From CAVUFH01 sp963740835 (GTDB lineage: Bacteria; Actinomycetota; Acidimicrobiia; IMCC26256; PALSA-610), in contig CAVUFH010000003.1 in NCBI GenBank assembly GCA_963740835.1, positions 868,001 to 932,000 on the forward strand: 64,000 nucleotides of DNA, written 5' to 3'. The position numbers were made by a program, and so were the translations under genes. The notes under the pieces are model-generated. The model saw only the letters and a program-made list of their open reading frames with translations, was not told the origin of the DNA and searched no databases. This document shows, piece after piece, positions 33,760 to 41,303 of the stretch. Every line of letters starts with the position of its first letter. Positions within the stretch are counted from its first letter, which is position 1.

Positions 33760-34173
33760 CTAGAAGCGGACGCCGTAGGCGTAGCCGTGTCGGTTGGTGC
33801 GGACGTTGGGGTCGCCTTCGGCCCAGTCGTTGGTGACCTTGCCCAAGATGATGACGCCGGTGGGGCAGCGGTCGACGCACAGTGCGCAGCGGGTGCAGAC
33901 GTCTTCGTCGACGACGAACACGACGTGGTCCTTGGGGTCGTCGCCGGGTTGGTCGGCGTTGACGGCTTCATCGATGGCGGTGGTGGAGAGCATGTGGATG
34001 CATTTCCACGGGCATATGTCGACGCAGCCTTCGCACAGGATGCATTCGGCTTGGTCGATGTGGAGGAACTGCTTGGGTTTGACCGCAGACGTCAGCCAGG
34101 TGGGGTCGACCTCTTGGAGGACATACGAGCTCGAGAACTCCGGCATCGGTGGGTTCGCATCGGTCTTCGCCAT
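33760..34173 (-). CDS. Ferredoxin with two [4Fe-4S] clusters, in the bc operon
   Basis: This 137-residue protein has two cluster motifs, CILCEGCVDICPWKC and CTRCALCVDRCP, about 45 residues apart, with a loop (AVNADQPGDDPKDHVVF) between them. It lies 17 bases before the b6-like gene and 2 bases after a membrane protein gene, so it is surely part of the same transcript. It has no membrane helix. Its partner is unknown; a peripheral electron carrier for the quinol-oxidising complex or for the 11-subunit complex I are the evident options. Confidence 0.9.
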   Translation of the reverse strand: MAKTDANPPMPEFSSSYVLQEVDPTWLTSAVKPKQFLHIDQAECILCEGCVDICPWKCIHMLSTTAIDEAVNADQPGDDPKDHVVFVVDEDVCTRCALCVDRCPTGVIILGKVTNDWAEGDPNVRTNRHGYAYGVRF

Positions 34174-34175
34174 GA

Positions 34176-34757
34176 CTACTGCTCGCTCGTCGTGACGGGG
34201 CGGCCGTATGCGGACGTGCCCGCGCGGCGCCGGCGCAGGCGTGAGAACGGCCCCGTGAGCGGCGGTTCGTTCCCCGAGTCGCCGTCCGCCGCTTCGACGG
34301 GTTCGGCGACCTTGCGCTTCTGCCACGCCGAGAACAGGTAGACGTTGATCGTCCCGAACACAAAGTACGAACCCGCGGCGATGATGTCGGCGAGCACGTA
34401 GCGCGGGATGTTGATCGGCGGGAACGAACCACCGAAGAACTGGTTCTCGCGCACGAAGAAGGTGTCCTTGCCGAGGTTCAGGTACGAGTTCGCGTACGTG
34501 AGCCACTCGTGCGGCCACACCGCGTACGCGAGGATCAGCAGTACCCACGTGCCCATCGCGCCGACGATCGTTGCCGCCCATGTCGCGGGTTCCGCGGAGC
34601 GCTTCGGCTGACGCACCCAGACCACGACGATCGCGATCCCGATGGCCAGGAGCAACGTCGCCCAGATCAACCGTCCCGCGTGACGCAGGAACGTCGGATG
34701 CTCCGGCAAGAAATTGGGGATATCGAGAGCGAGGAGGCTCGCGAGGGTGTCGGGCAT
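34176..34757 (-). CDS. Unknown membrane protein, first gene of the cytochrome bc operon
   Basis: This 193-residue protein has three hydrophobic segments (LIWATLLLAIGIAIVVVWV, AATIVGAMGTWVLLILAYAV and YVLADIIAAGSYFVFGTINV), a loop containing FFVRENQFFGGSFP, and a basic C-terminal tail. The ATG start at 34757 is 2.4 kb before the Rieske gene in the same operon. I do not recognise the family. Confidence 0.72.
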   Translation of the reverse strand: MPDTLASLLALDIPNFLPEHPTFLRHAGRLIWATLLLAIGIAIVVVWVRQPKRSAEPATWAATIVGAMGTWVLLILAYAVWPHEWLTYANSYLNLGKDTFFVRENQFFGGSFPPINIPRYVLADIIAAGSYFVFGTINVYLFSAWQKRKVAEPVEAADGDSGNEPPLTGPFSRLRRRRAGTSAYGRPVTTSEQ

Positions 34758-34861
34758 CGCCCCGGGATCTCCTTGTCGAGGGGAAAGCGGGGCCGGTCAG
34801 CCACGGGACGATCTTGGTCGGCCGGCGTTCGCTCTTCGTACCACGCTAGATGCGCCAACGG

Positions 34862-35146
34862 CACATTGTGTGTCGCTCCCTCGCTCCCGTCCGAGGGGCC
34901 TTCGGCGTTTCGGGACTTCGCTGCGTCCGCACATTCGTTCTTGCTCCCTCGCTCCCGTCCGAGGGGCCTTCGGCGTTTCGGGACTTCGCTGCGTCCGCAC
35001 ATTCGTTCTTGCTCCCTCGCTCCCGTCCGAGGGGCCTTCGGCGTTTCGGGACTTCGCTGCGTCCGCACATTCGTTCTTGCTCCCTCGCTCCCGTCCGAGG
35101 GGCCTTCGGCGTTTCGGGACTTCGCTGCGTCCGCACATTGTGTGTC
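34862..35146 (-). repeat. 68-bp tandem repeat array, four copies
   Basis: Four nearly identical 58-bp cores (34875-34932, 34943-35000, 35011-35068, 35079-35136) are separated by 10-bp linkers ATTCGTTCTT. On the minus strand each reads from GTGCGGACGCAGCGAAG to GGACGGGAGCGAGGGAGC. The array is flanked by direct repeats CACATTGTGTGTCG (34862-34875 and 35132-35145). It lies between the divergent bc operon and the flavoprotein gene. The frames it opens encode only repeated Arg/Pro-rich peptides and are not genes. Confidence 0.95.
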
Positions 35147-35185
35147 GGTGCGGAGACGGGTTCCGGCGCATGTGATCATGTGTCC

Positions 35186-36445
35186 GTGCACGGCTCGCGC
35201 GAAGACATCTTCGACGTCCTCGTCATCGGCGGTGGACCATCGGGCGCGGCGGCGGGCTACTGGCTCGCCGAGCGCGGTCATCGGGTGCTGATCGTCGAGA
35301 AGAAGCGGTTCCCCCGCGACAAGACCTGCGGCGACGGGCTCACGCCGCGTGCGGTCCGTCAACTCCACGACATGGGGCTGGCCGAGCCGCTCTCGGACTT
35401 CCAGCGCTTCGACGGCCTGCGGTCGATCGGTCACGGGGTGACGCTGGAGCTCGCGTGGCCCGAACACCCGGACTTCCCTCCTTATGGATATGTGGTGCGG
35501 CGCCGCGACCTGGACGACCTCGTCGCCTCGGGTGCCGTGAAGGCCGGCGCCACCCTCTGGCCGGCCACCGAAGCGCTCGCCCCCGTGGTGGAGGACGGCG
35601 TCGTCGCGGGCGCAACGGTGAAGCGACACGACACCGGCGCGGTCGAGACCGTGCGAGCCCGCTACGTGATCGTCGCCGACGGGGCCAACTCCCGCTTCGG
35701 CCGGGCCCTCGGGACTGCCCGGGATCGCAGCTACCCCCTAGGTATGGCGATTCGCGGCTATTACACCAGTCCGCGGCATGACGAGCCCTGGATCGAGAGC
35801 CATCTCGACATTCGCGACAAGGACGGCAACCACCTCCCGGGTTACGGCTGGATCTTCCCGGTTGGCGACGGCACGGTGAACGTCGGCGTCGGCCTGCTGT
35901 CGACCTTCAAGGGCTGGAAGTCGATCAACACGTCCCGTCTGATGGAGGCGTTCTGCGGAACCGCGCCGGCGTCGTGGGAGATCCGGCCCGAGACCGCCAC
36001 GGGCGCGCCGACGGGCGGCCGGCTCCCCACGGGCAGTTCGGTGGAACCGCGCGTCGGCCCGACGTTCGTCGTGGTGGGCGACGCGGCCGGATCGGTGAAT
36101 CCGTTCAATGGTGAGGGCATCTCGATCGCGTACGAGACCGGCCGGTTGGCGGCCGATGCCGTCGACCTCGCGTTGGCGACGGGCGACGGCCTGGCGCTGC
36201 GCACCTACGACACCCGGATCGACCAGGTGTACGGCCTGTACTTCAAGGTCGCCCGTGCCTTCGTGCGGGCCATCGGCAACCCGGCCGTCATGCGCGAGCT
36301 CACGCGGGTGGGCTTCCAGAGCCGGACGCTCATGGAGTGGGTGCTGCGCATCATGGCCAACCTCCTCCGACCCGATGAGCTCGGACCGGCGGAGGCGGCC
36401 TACCGCGCCGTGGCCGCGGTCGTCCGAGTCGCGCCCGAGCCCTGA
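35186..36445 (+). CDS. Geranylgeranyl reductase-family flavoprotein (possible menaquinone reductase)
   Basis: This FAD-dependent enzyme of about 419 residues has the N-terminal dinucleotide-binding motif VIGGGPSGAAAG, the GGR-family motif KTCGDGLTPRAV, YVIVADGANSRFG and the C-terminal FAD motif VVGDAAGSVNPFNGEGI. Members saturate isoprenoid chains; MenJ of mycobacteria reduces menaquinone. Between a bc operon and complex I, quinone modification is the most likely role, by inference. GTG at 35186 or 35180 can start it. Confidence 0.85.
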   Translation: MHGSREDIFDVLVIGGGPSGAAAGYWLAERGHRVLIVEKKRFPRDKTCGDGLTPRAVRQLHDMGLAEPLSDFQRFDGLRSIGHGVTLELAWPEHPDFPPYGYVVRRRDLDDLVASGAVKAGATLWPATEALAPVVEDGVVAGATVKRHDTGAVETVRARYVIVADGANSRFGRALGTARDRSYPLGMAIRGYYTSPRHDEPWIESHLDIRDKDGNHLPGYGWIFPVGDGTVNVGVGLLSTFKGWKSINTSRLMEAFCGTAPASWEIRPETATGAPTGGRLPTGSSVEPRVGPTFVVVGDAAGSVNPFNGEGISIAYETGRLAADAVDLALATGDGLALRTYDTRIDQVYGLYFKVARAFVRAIGNPAVMRELTRVGFQSRTLMEWVLRIMANLLRPDELGPAEAAYRAVAAVVRVAPEP

Positions 36446-36517
36446 GCCGTCATCTCGTTTCGGCTCGGGCCACGCGGGTAGCCTCCGCGCGAGCGCGCCC
36501 GGGAGAATCGAAGAAGC

Positions 36518-36970
36518 TTGGCTGATTACCTGCCGATCCTGATCATGGCCGCCTTGGTGGTCGCGTTCGTGATGTTGTCGTTCATCGCGTCGCAACTGCT
36601 CGCCCCGCAGCGACCGAACTCCGCGAAGCAGGCGCCGTACGAGTCGGGAATCGTGCCGGAGCACGAGCCGGCCGAGCGGTTCCCGGTGAAGTTCTATTTG
36701 GTCGCGATGGCCTTCATCGTCCTCGACGTGGAGATCGTCTTCCTGTATCCGTTCGCCACGGTGTTCCGCGGGCTCGGGCTGTTCGGGCTCATCGCGGTCG
36801 GATCGTTCGTCCTGGTCCTGCTGATCCCGTTCGCGTATCTGTTGTCGGTCGGCGCGCTCGACTGGGGTCCGGTCAAGGACGTGGTGCAACGGCTTCCGGG
36901 CCCGTTGCTGCGCACGAAGCAAGTGGTGCTCGACCCGTCGTCACGACGCGACGAGGAAGAGGCGGCCTGA
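36518..36970 (+). CDS. nuoA: NADH-quinone oxidoreductase subunit A (operon 1)
   Basis: This three-helix membrane subunit sits at the junction of the membrane and peripheral arms. It has 150 residues, and the conserved segments YESGIVP and FYLVAMAFIVLDVEIVFLYP are present. The start is TTG at 36518, with GGGAG about 17 bases upstream. It is the first gene of the 14-gene operon, only 72 bases after the flavoprotein gene, so read-through from there is possible. The C-terminal tail of about 30 residues is longer than in operon 2. Confidence 0.94.
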   Translation: MADYLPILIMAALVVAFVMLSFIASQLLAPQRPNSAKQAPYESGIVPEHEPAERFPVKFYLVAMAFIVLDVEIVFLYPFATVFRGLGLFGLIAVGSFVLVLLIPFAYLLSVGALDWGPVKDVVQRLPGPLLRTKQVVLDPSSRRDEEEAA

Positions 36971-37506
36971 TGGGTCTCGACCAGGTCCCGCACAACTTCA
37001 TGACGGCGCGCCTCGAAGACGTGGTCCGTTGGGGCCGCCGCAACTCCGTGTTCCCGGCGACATTCGGTCTGGCGTGCTGCGCGCTCGAGATGATGGCGAC
37101 CGGCGCCGCGCACTACGACATGGCGCGCTTCGGCATGGAGGTGTTCCGCGCGAGCCCGCGCCAGGCCGACCTCATGATCGTCGCCGGTCGCGTCTCCCAG
37201 AAGATGGCGCCCGTGCTGCGTCAGGTCTACGACCAGATGGTCGAGCCGAAGTGGGTCATCTCGATGGGCGTGTGCGCGAGCACCGGCGGGATGTTCAACA
37301 ACTACGCGCTCGTGCAAGGGGTCGACCAGGTCGTGCCCGTCGACGTGTACGTGCCAGGCTGTCCGCCCGGTCCGGAGACGCTGCTGCACGGCATTCTCAC
37401 GCTGCACGACCAGATCCGAACGGGCGAACTGTTGAAGCGGCGGGAGTCGTCGGCGTCGGGTGGCGCCGAGATCCGGCTCGACGCCGAACCGGTGACCACG
37501 AGTTGA
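36970..37506 (+). CDS. nuoB: NADH-quinone oxidoreductase subunit B (operon 1)
   Basis: This peripheral-arm subunit carries cluster N2, which reduces the quinone. It has 178 residues. The N2 cysteines are seen in ACCALEMM, VCASTGGMF and GCPPGPE. The ATG overlaps the nuoA stop by one base. The spacing and length are normal. Confidence 0.95.
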   Translation: MGLDQVPHNFMTARLEDVVRWGRRNSVFPATFGLACCALEMMATGAAHYDMARFGMEVFRASPRQADLMIVAGRVSQKMAPVLRQVYDQMVEPKWVISMGVCASTGGMFNNYALVQGVDQVVPVDVYVPGCPPGPETLLHGILTLHDQIRTGELLKRRESSASGGAEIRLDAEPVTTS

Positions 37507-37516
37507 CCAACTGGTG

Positions 37517-38110
37517 ATGGGGCATGCTGCAGTGAGCGACGACGAGCCTCGTGAAAACGATCACGATGACTCCGACGATGCCCAGGCCGCCGCGCCCGAG
37601 GTGCCGGCCGACGAAGTGGCCGCGGCCATTCTCGAGCGGTTCCCCGGCTCGGTGTTCGTCGAGAGTCACACCCAACCGGTCGTCTACGTCGATCGCAGTG
37701 TGTTCGCCGAAGTCGCACTGTTCCTGCGCGACGAACAGCAGTTCATGATGCTGGCCGACATCACCGCGGTCGATCATCTGCTCGACGGCGCGCGCTACAC
37801 ACCCGCGGGTGTCGAGCTCCAGCGCTTCGAGGCGGTGGCGAACTACCTGTCGCACACGCGCAACCGACGCATACGCGTGATCTGCGAGGTCCCGGTCGAC
37901 GATCTCACGGTGCCGTCGCTCACGCCGGTGTACCCCGGCGCGAACTTCCCCGAGCGCGAGACGTACGACCTCTTCGGGATCACCTTCGAGGGTCATCCCG
38001 ACCTCACACGGATCTTGATGCCCGACGACTGGGAAGGGCACCCACTGCAGAAGGACTTCCCACCGGCGCGCGTCCCGGTGACGTTCAAAGGCGATCCGAG
38101 CCCGCGATGA
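37517..38110 (+). CDS. nuoC: NADH-quinone oxidoreductase subunit C (operon 1)
   Basis: This 30-kDa-type peripheral subunit supports NuoD. The conserved signature YPGANFPERETYDLFGI, followed by GHPDLTRILMPDDWEGHP, is present near the C-terminus. An acidic N-terminal extension precedes the domain. ATG at 37517 is used; GTG at 37514 or 37532 are alternatives. It overlaps nuoD by 4 bases. Confidence 0.93.
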   Translation: MGHAAVSDDEPRENDHDDSDDAQAAAPEVPADEVAAAILERFPGSVFVESHTQPVVYVDRSVFAEVALFLRDEQQFMMLADITAVDHLLDGARYTPAGVELQRFEAVANYLSHTRNRRIRVICEVPVDDLTVPSLTPVYPGANFPERETYDLFGITFEGHPDLTRILMPDDWEGHPLQKDFPPARVPVTFKGDPSPR

Positions 38111-39399
38111 ACGAACAAGAAGTCGAACTGCAGAAGCGCACGGACGAGGGCGCGCAGGAACTGCAACCGACCAAGACGCGTACCCGCGAGCTGGTCATCA
38201 CGGGCGGTGGGATGTGGCCCGAAGAGGACGAGCTCGGCGACACCATGATCATCAACATGGGTCCGCAACACCCGTCGACCCACGGCGTGCTGCGGCTCAT
38301 GATGGAGCTGGACTCCGAAGAAGTGATCCGCATCAAGCCGGTGATCGGGTACCTGCATACCGGAATGGAGAAGACGGGCGAAGAGCTCACCTACGTGCAG
38401 GGCGGTACCAACGTCACGCGCATGGACTACGCCGCACCGTTCTCGAACGAGCTCGTCTACAGCCTCGCGGTCGAGCGGCTGCTCGACGTGACCGTGCCGC
38501 CACGCGCGCAGTGGATCCGCATGATGATGGCGGAGCTCAACCGCGCTTCGTCGCACCTCTTGTTTCAAGCGACGAACGGCATGGACATCGGCGCCGTCTC
38601 GATGATGCTCTACGGCTGGCGCGAGCGCGAAGAGGTGCTGCGGCTGTTCGAGATGGTCACCGGCCTCCGCATGAACCACAACTACATCCGGCCCGGTGGT
38701 GTCGCCGCTGACCTGCCCGCGGGCTGGCAAGAGGCGACGCTCGACGTCTGCGCTCTCGTCGAAGCGGGCGTGAACGACTACGACCAACTGCTCTCGGAGA
38801 ACCCGATCTGGCGGGAGCGCACCGTGGGTGTGGGCGTGATCAGCACCGAGGAGTGCCTCGCGCGCAGTATCACCGGCCCGATCCTGCGATCGACCGGTTT
38901 CGCCTGGGACCTGCGCAAGACGCACCGGTACCTGCCCTACGACGAAGTCGACTGGGACGTCGTGTACACGAGCAGCGGCGACGTGTTCGACCGGTACCGC
39001 ATCCGCCTGTTCGAGATCCTCGAGTCGGTGAAGATCGTGCGCCAGTGCGTCGAGCGCATGCCCGAAGGTGACTACCGCCTCCAGGACAAGAAGATCACGC
39101 CGCCGCCACGCGCGCGCATCGACGAGTCGATGGAAGCGCTTATCCACCACTTCAAGCTGTTCACCGAAGGGTTCAAGGTGCCGCCGGGAGAGACGTACGT
39201 CGCGATCGAGTCACCGCGGGGCGAGATCGGTTGCTACATGGTCAGCGACGGTTCCGGGAAGCCGGTGCGCATGCACATCCGGGGGCCGTCCTTCTACAAC
39301 CTGCAGGCGACCGAGGCGATGACCGAAGGCAGCCTCGTCGCCGACGCGGTTGCGATCGTGTCGAGCATCGACCCCATCATGGGTGAGGTGGATCGATGA
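38107..39399 (+). CDS. nuoD: NADH-quinone oxidoreductase subunit D (operon 1)
   Basis: This 49-kDa-type subunit, together with NuoB, forms the quinone site. It has 430 residues. The quinone-pocket motif GPQHPSTHGVLRL is intact, followed by GYLHTGMEK and RAQWIRMM. An N-terminal extension of about 45 residues precedes the domain. It is encoded separately from nuoC, unlike the fused NuoCD of some proteobacteria. Confidence 0.95.
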   Translation: MNEQEVELQKRTDEGAQELQPTKTRTRELVITGGGMWPEEDELGDTMIINMGPQHPSTHGVLRLMMELDSEEVIRIKPVIGYLHTGMEKTGEELTYVQGGTNVTRMDYAAPFSNELVYSLAVERLLDVTVPPRAQWIRMMMAELNRASSHLLFQATNGMDIGAVSMMLYGWREREEVLRLFEMVTGLRMNHNYIRPGGVAADLPAGWQEATLDVCALVEAGVNDYDQLLSENPIWRERTVGVGVISTEECLARSITGPILRSTGFAWDLRKTHRYLPYDEVDWDVVYTSSGDVFDRYRIRLFEILESVKIVRQCVERMPEGDYRLQDKKITPPPRARIDESMEALIHHFKLFTEGFKVPPGETYVAIESPRGEIGCYMVSDGSGKPVRMHIRGPSFYNLQATEAMTEGSLVADAVAIVSSIDPIMGEVDR

Positions 39400-39415
39400 A
39401 CGCGGCGGGAACTTC

Positions 39416-39920
39416 GTGAGCTTCTTCACGGACCGCAACCTTGTGCGCGCGCGAGAGATCGTCGCGCAGTACCCGCACGCGAAATCGGCGATCCTGCCGC
39501 TCGCGCACCTCGCGCAGGACCAAGCCGGGTGGTTGTCGGACGAAGCGATGGCCGAGATCGCCGAGCTCACCGACGAGACGGCTGCGAACGTGCTCGGGAC
39601 GTGCTCCTTCTACACGATGTTCAAGCGCCGTCCGTGCGGCCGGCTGTTGGTATCGGTGTGCACGAACGTCACGTGTCTCGTGACCGGCGGACCGGAGATC
39701 CTGGAGCACCTCGAGACGACAATACGCGATGGACGACGAGGTCGAGGTCGAAGAAGTCGAGTGCATCGCGGCGTGTGGCGGCGCGCCGGCGATCCAGGTC
39801 AACTACGAGTTCCACGAGAAGCTGGATCCGGAAGGCGCGGCCCAGATCGTCGAGCAGTACAAGCGCGGCGAGCTCATCGCGCGCACGATCTCGGGCTCGA
39901 TCGTCGGGAGCACGACGTGA
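39416..39920 (+). CDS. nuoE: NADH-quinone oxidoreductase subunit E (operon 1), frameshifted
   Basis: This 24-kDa-type subunit carries a [2Fe-2S] cluster and belongs to the NADH module. The first frame (GTG 39416, VSFFTDRNLVRARE) includes GTCSFYTMF and SVCTNVTCLVTGGPE, then degenerates after about 39720. A second frame from 39729 carries VECIAACGGAPAIQVNYEF, with the last cluster cysteines, to the stop at 39920. Removing one A or C at about 39716-39722 joins them smoothly. As written the product would lack a complete cluster. Confidence 0.85.
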
Positions 39921-39931
39921 CATCTTCCAAA

Positions 39932-39988
39932 GTGCGGACGCAGCCGAGGTCCGCTTGCCGTAGGCCCCTCGACCGGGAGCGAGGGAGC
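39932..39988 (+). repeat. Dispersed repeat element before nuoF
   Basis: This 57-bp copy runs from GTGCGGACGCAGCCGAGGTC to GACCGGGAGCGAGGGAGC and fills the nuoE-nuoF gap. Its end supplies the nuoF ribosome binding site: GGGAG at 39975-39979 lies 10 bases before the ATG. Confidence 0.85.
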
Positions 39989-39989
39989 C

Positions 39990-41303
39990 ATGTTTGAAGA
40001 GACGCGGATCGTCACGAAGCGGTTGTACGAGCGGCCCGACGACTCGTGGACGATGGACGGTGCGCTCGCTTCGGGTTGCTACGACGCGTTGCGCGAAGTC
40101 CTCGCGCAGGGCGATCCGAAAGCGATCCAAGAAGAGGTCTCGAAGTCGGGGCTGCGCGGACGAGGCGGCGCAAACTTCGCCACCGGGTTGAAGTGGTCCT
40201 TCCTGCCCGAAGGCGTGTTGCCGCGCTACCTCGTCGTCAACGCCGATGAAGGCGAGCCCTCCACGTTCAAGGACCGCATGCTCATCGAGCGCGATCCGCA
40301 CCAACTGATCGAGGGGATCGTGATCGCCGCGTACGCGATCACGTGCAACCTCGCATTCCTCTACGTCCGCGGCGAGTTCGCGCTCGGCTACGACCGGCTC
40401 GTGCACGCGGTCGAGGAGGCGCGCGCCAAGGGCTTCATCGGCAAGAACATCCTCGGGTCGGGCTTCGACCTCGAGCTCGTGGTGCACCGCGGTGCGGGTG
40501 CCTACATCTGCGGCGAAGAGACCGGCTTGCTCGAATCGCTCGAGGGCAAGCGCGGCATGCCCCGCCTCAAGCCTCCGTTCCCCGCGATCGAAGGCCTCTA
40601 CGCGAAGCCGACGGTGGTCAACAACGTCGAGTCGTTGTCGACCCTGCCGCACATCCTCAAGTTGGGCGGCGAGGAGTACGCCAAGATCGGCATCAACCGC
40701 TCGACCGGTACGCGCATCGTTGCGATCTCCGCACACGTCAAGCGGCCGGGCAACTACGAAGTCGCGTACGGGTGCACGTTCCGCGACATCATCTACGGAC
40801 TCGCGGGCGGCATTCGCGACGACAAGGAACTGAAGTTCTTCCTGCCCGGAGGTGCGTCGTTCCAGTGGCTCACCGGCAGCGACGAGCACCTTGACGCGCC
40901 GTACGACATGGACTGGGTCCAGCAGAACCTCGGCACCACGCTCGGATCCGGAGCGATCATGGTCTTCGACGAGACGACGGATCCGTTGCAGGTCGCGTGG
41001 CGGCTCGCGAAGTTCTATTCGCACGAGTCGTGCGGCAAGTGCACGCCGTGCCGCGAAGGCACCGGCTGGATCGAGAAGGTGCTCTACCGCATGGCCAATG
41101 GCATGGGTCGCCCCGAGGACCTCGACCTCCTGATCGACATCGGCTCGGGCATCTCGCCGAACGTCGCAACCGCGCCCTTCACGCAGACGACCTTGTGCCC
41201 CCTCGGCCCGAGCGTGGTGTCACCGATCGCGAGCTTGCACAAGTACTTCCGTGACGAGATCGCGGCCCGGCTCGTGAACGTGGCCGACGAGGCCGTCGTA
41301 TGA
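39990..41303 (+). CDS. nuoF: NADH-quinone oxidoreductase subunit F (operon 1)
   Basis: This 51-kDa-type subunit binds NADH, FMN and a [4Fe-4S] cluster. It has 437 residues. The NADH/FMN motif reads GLRGRGGANFATGLKW (the common GRGGAGFPTG with changes), then GAYICGEETGLLESLEG, and the N3 cluster ligands are in SCGKCTPCREG and LCPLGPS. It follows the repeat element that provides its ribosome binding site and overlaps nuoG by 4 bases. Confidence 0.95.
   Translation: MFEETRIVTKRLYERPDDSWTMDGALASGCYDALREVLAQGDPKAIQEEVSKSGLRGRGGANFATGLKWSFLPEGVLPRYLVVNADEGEPSTFKDRMLIERDPHQLIEGIVIAAYAITCNLAFLYVRGEFALGYDRLVHAVEEARAKGFIGKNILGSGFDLELVVHRGAGAYICGEETGLLESLEGKRGMPRLKPPFPAIEGLYAKPTVVNNVESLSTLPHILKLGGEEYAKIGINRSTGTRIVAISAHVKRPGNYEVAYGCTFRDIIYGLAGGIRDDKELKFFLPGGASFQWLTGSDEHLDAPYDMDWVQQNLGTTLGSGAIMVFDETTDPLQVAWRLAKFYSHESCGKCTPCREGTGWIEKVLYRMANGMGRPEDLDLLIDIGSGISPNVATAPFTQTTLCPLGPSVVSPIASLHKYFRDEIAARLVNVADEAVV

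Noticed and set aside
34862..35146. CRISPR array
   Set aside because: The repeats are 58 bp with identical 10-bp linkers; there are no unique spacers and no cas genes nearby.
34846..35171. Open frames with repeated RSPETPKAPRTGARE-like peptides
   Set aside because: They are translations of the non-coding 68-bp array in an intergenic region; frames are open on both strands only because the repeat lacks stops.
36446..36517. Rex operator before the first nuo operon
   Set aside because: The 72-base spacer has no TTGTGA-n6-TCACAA-like sequence.
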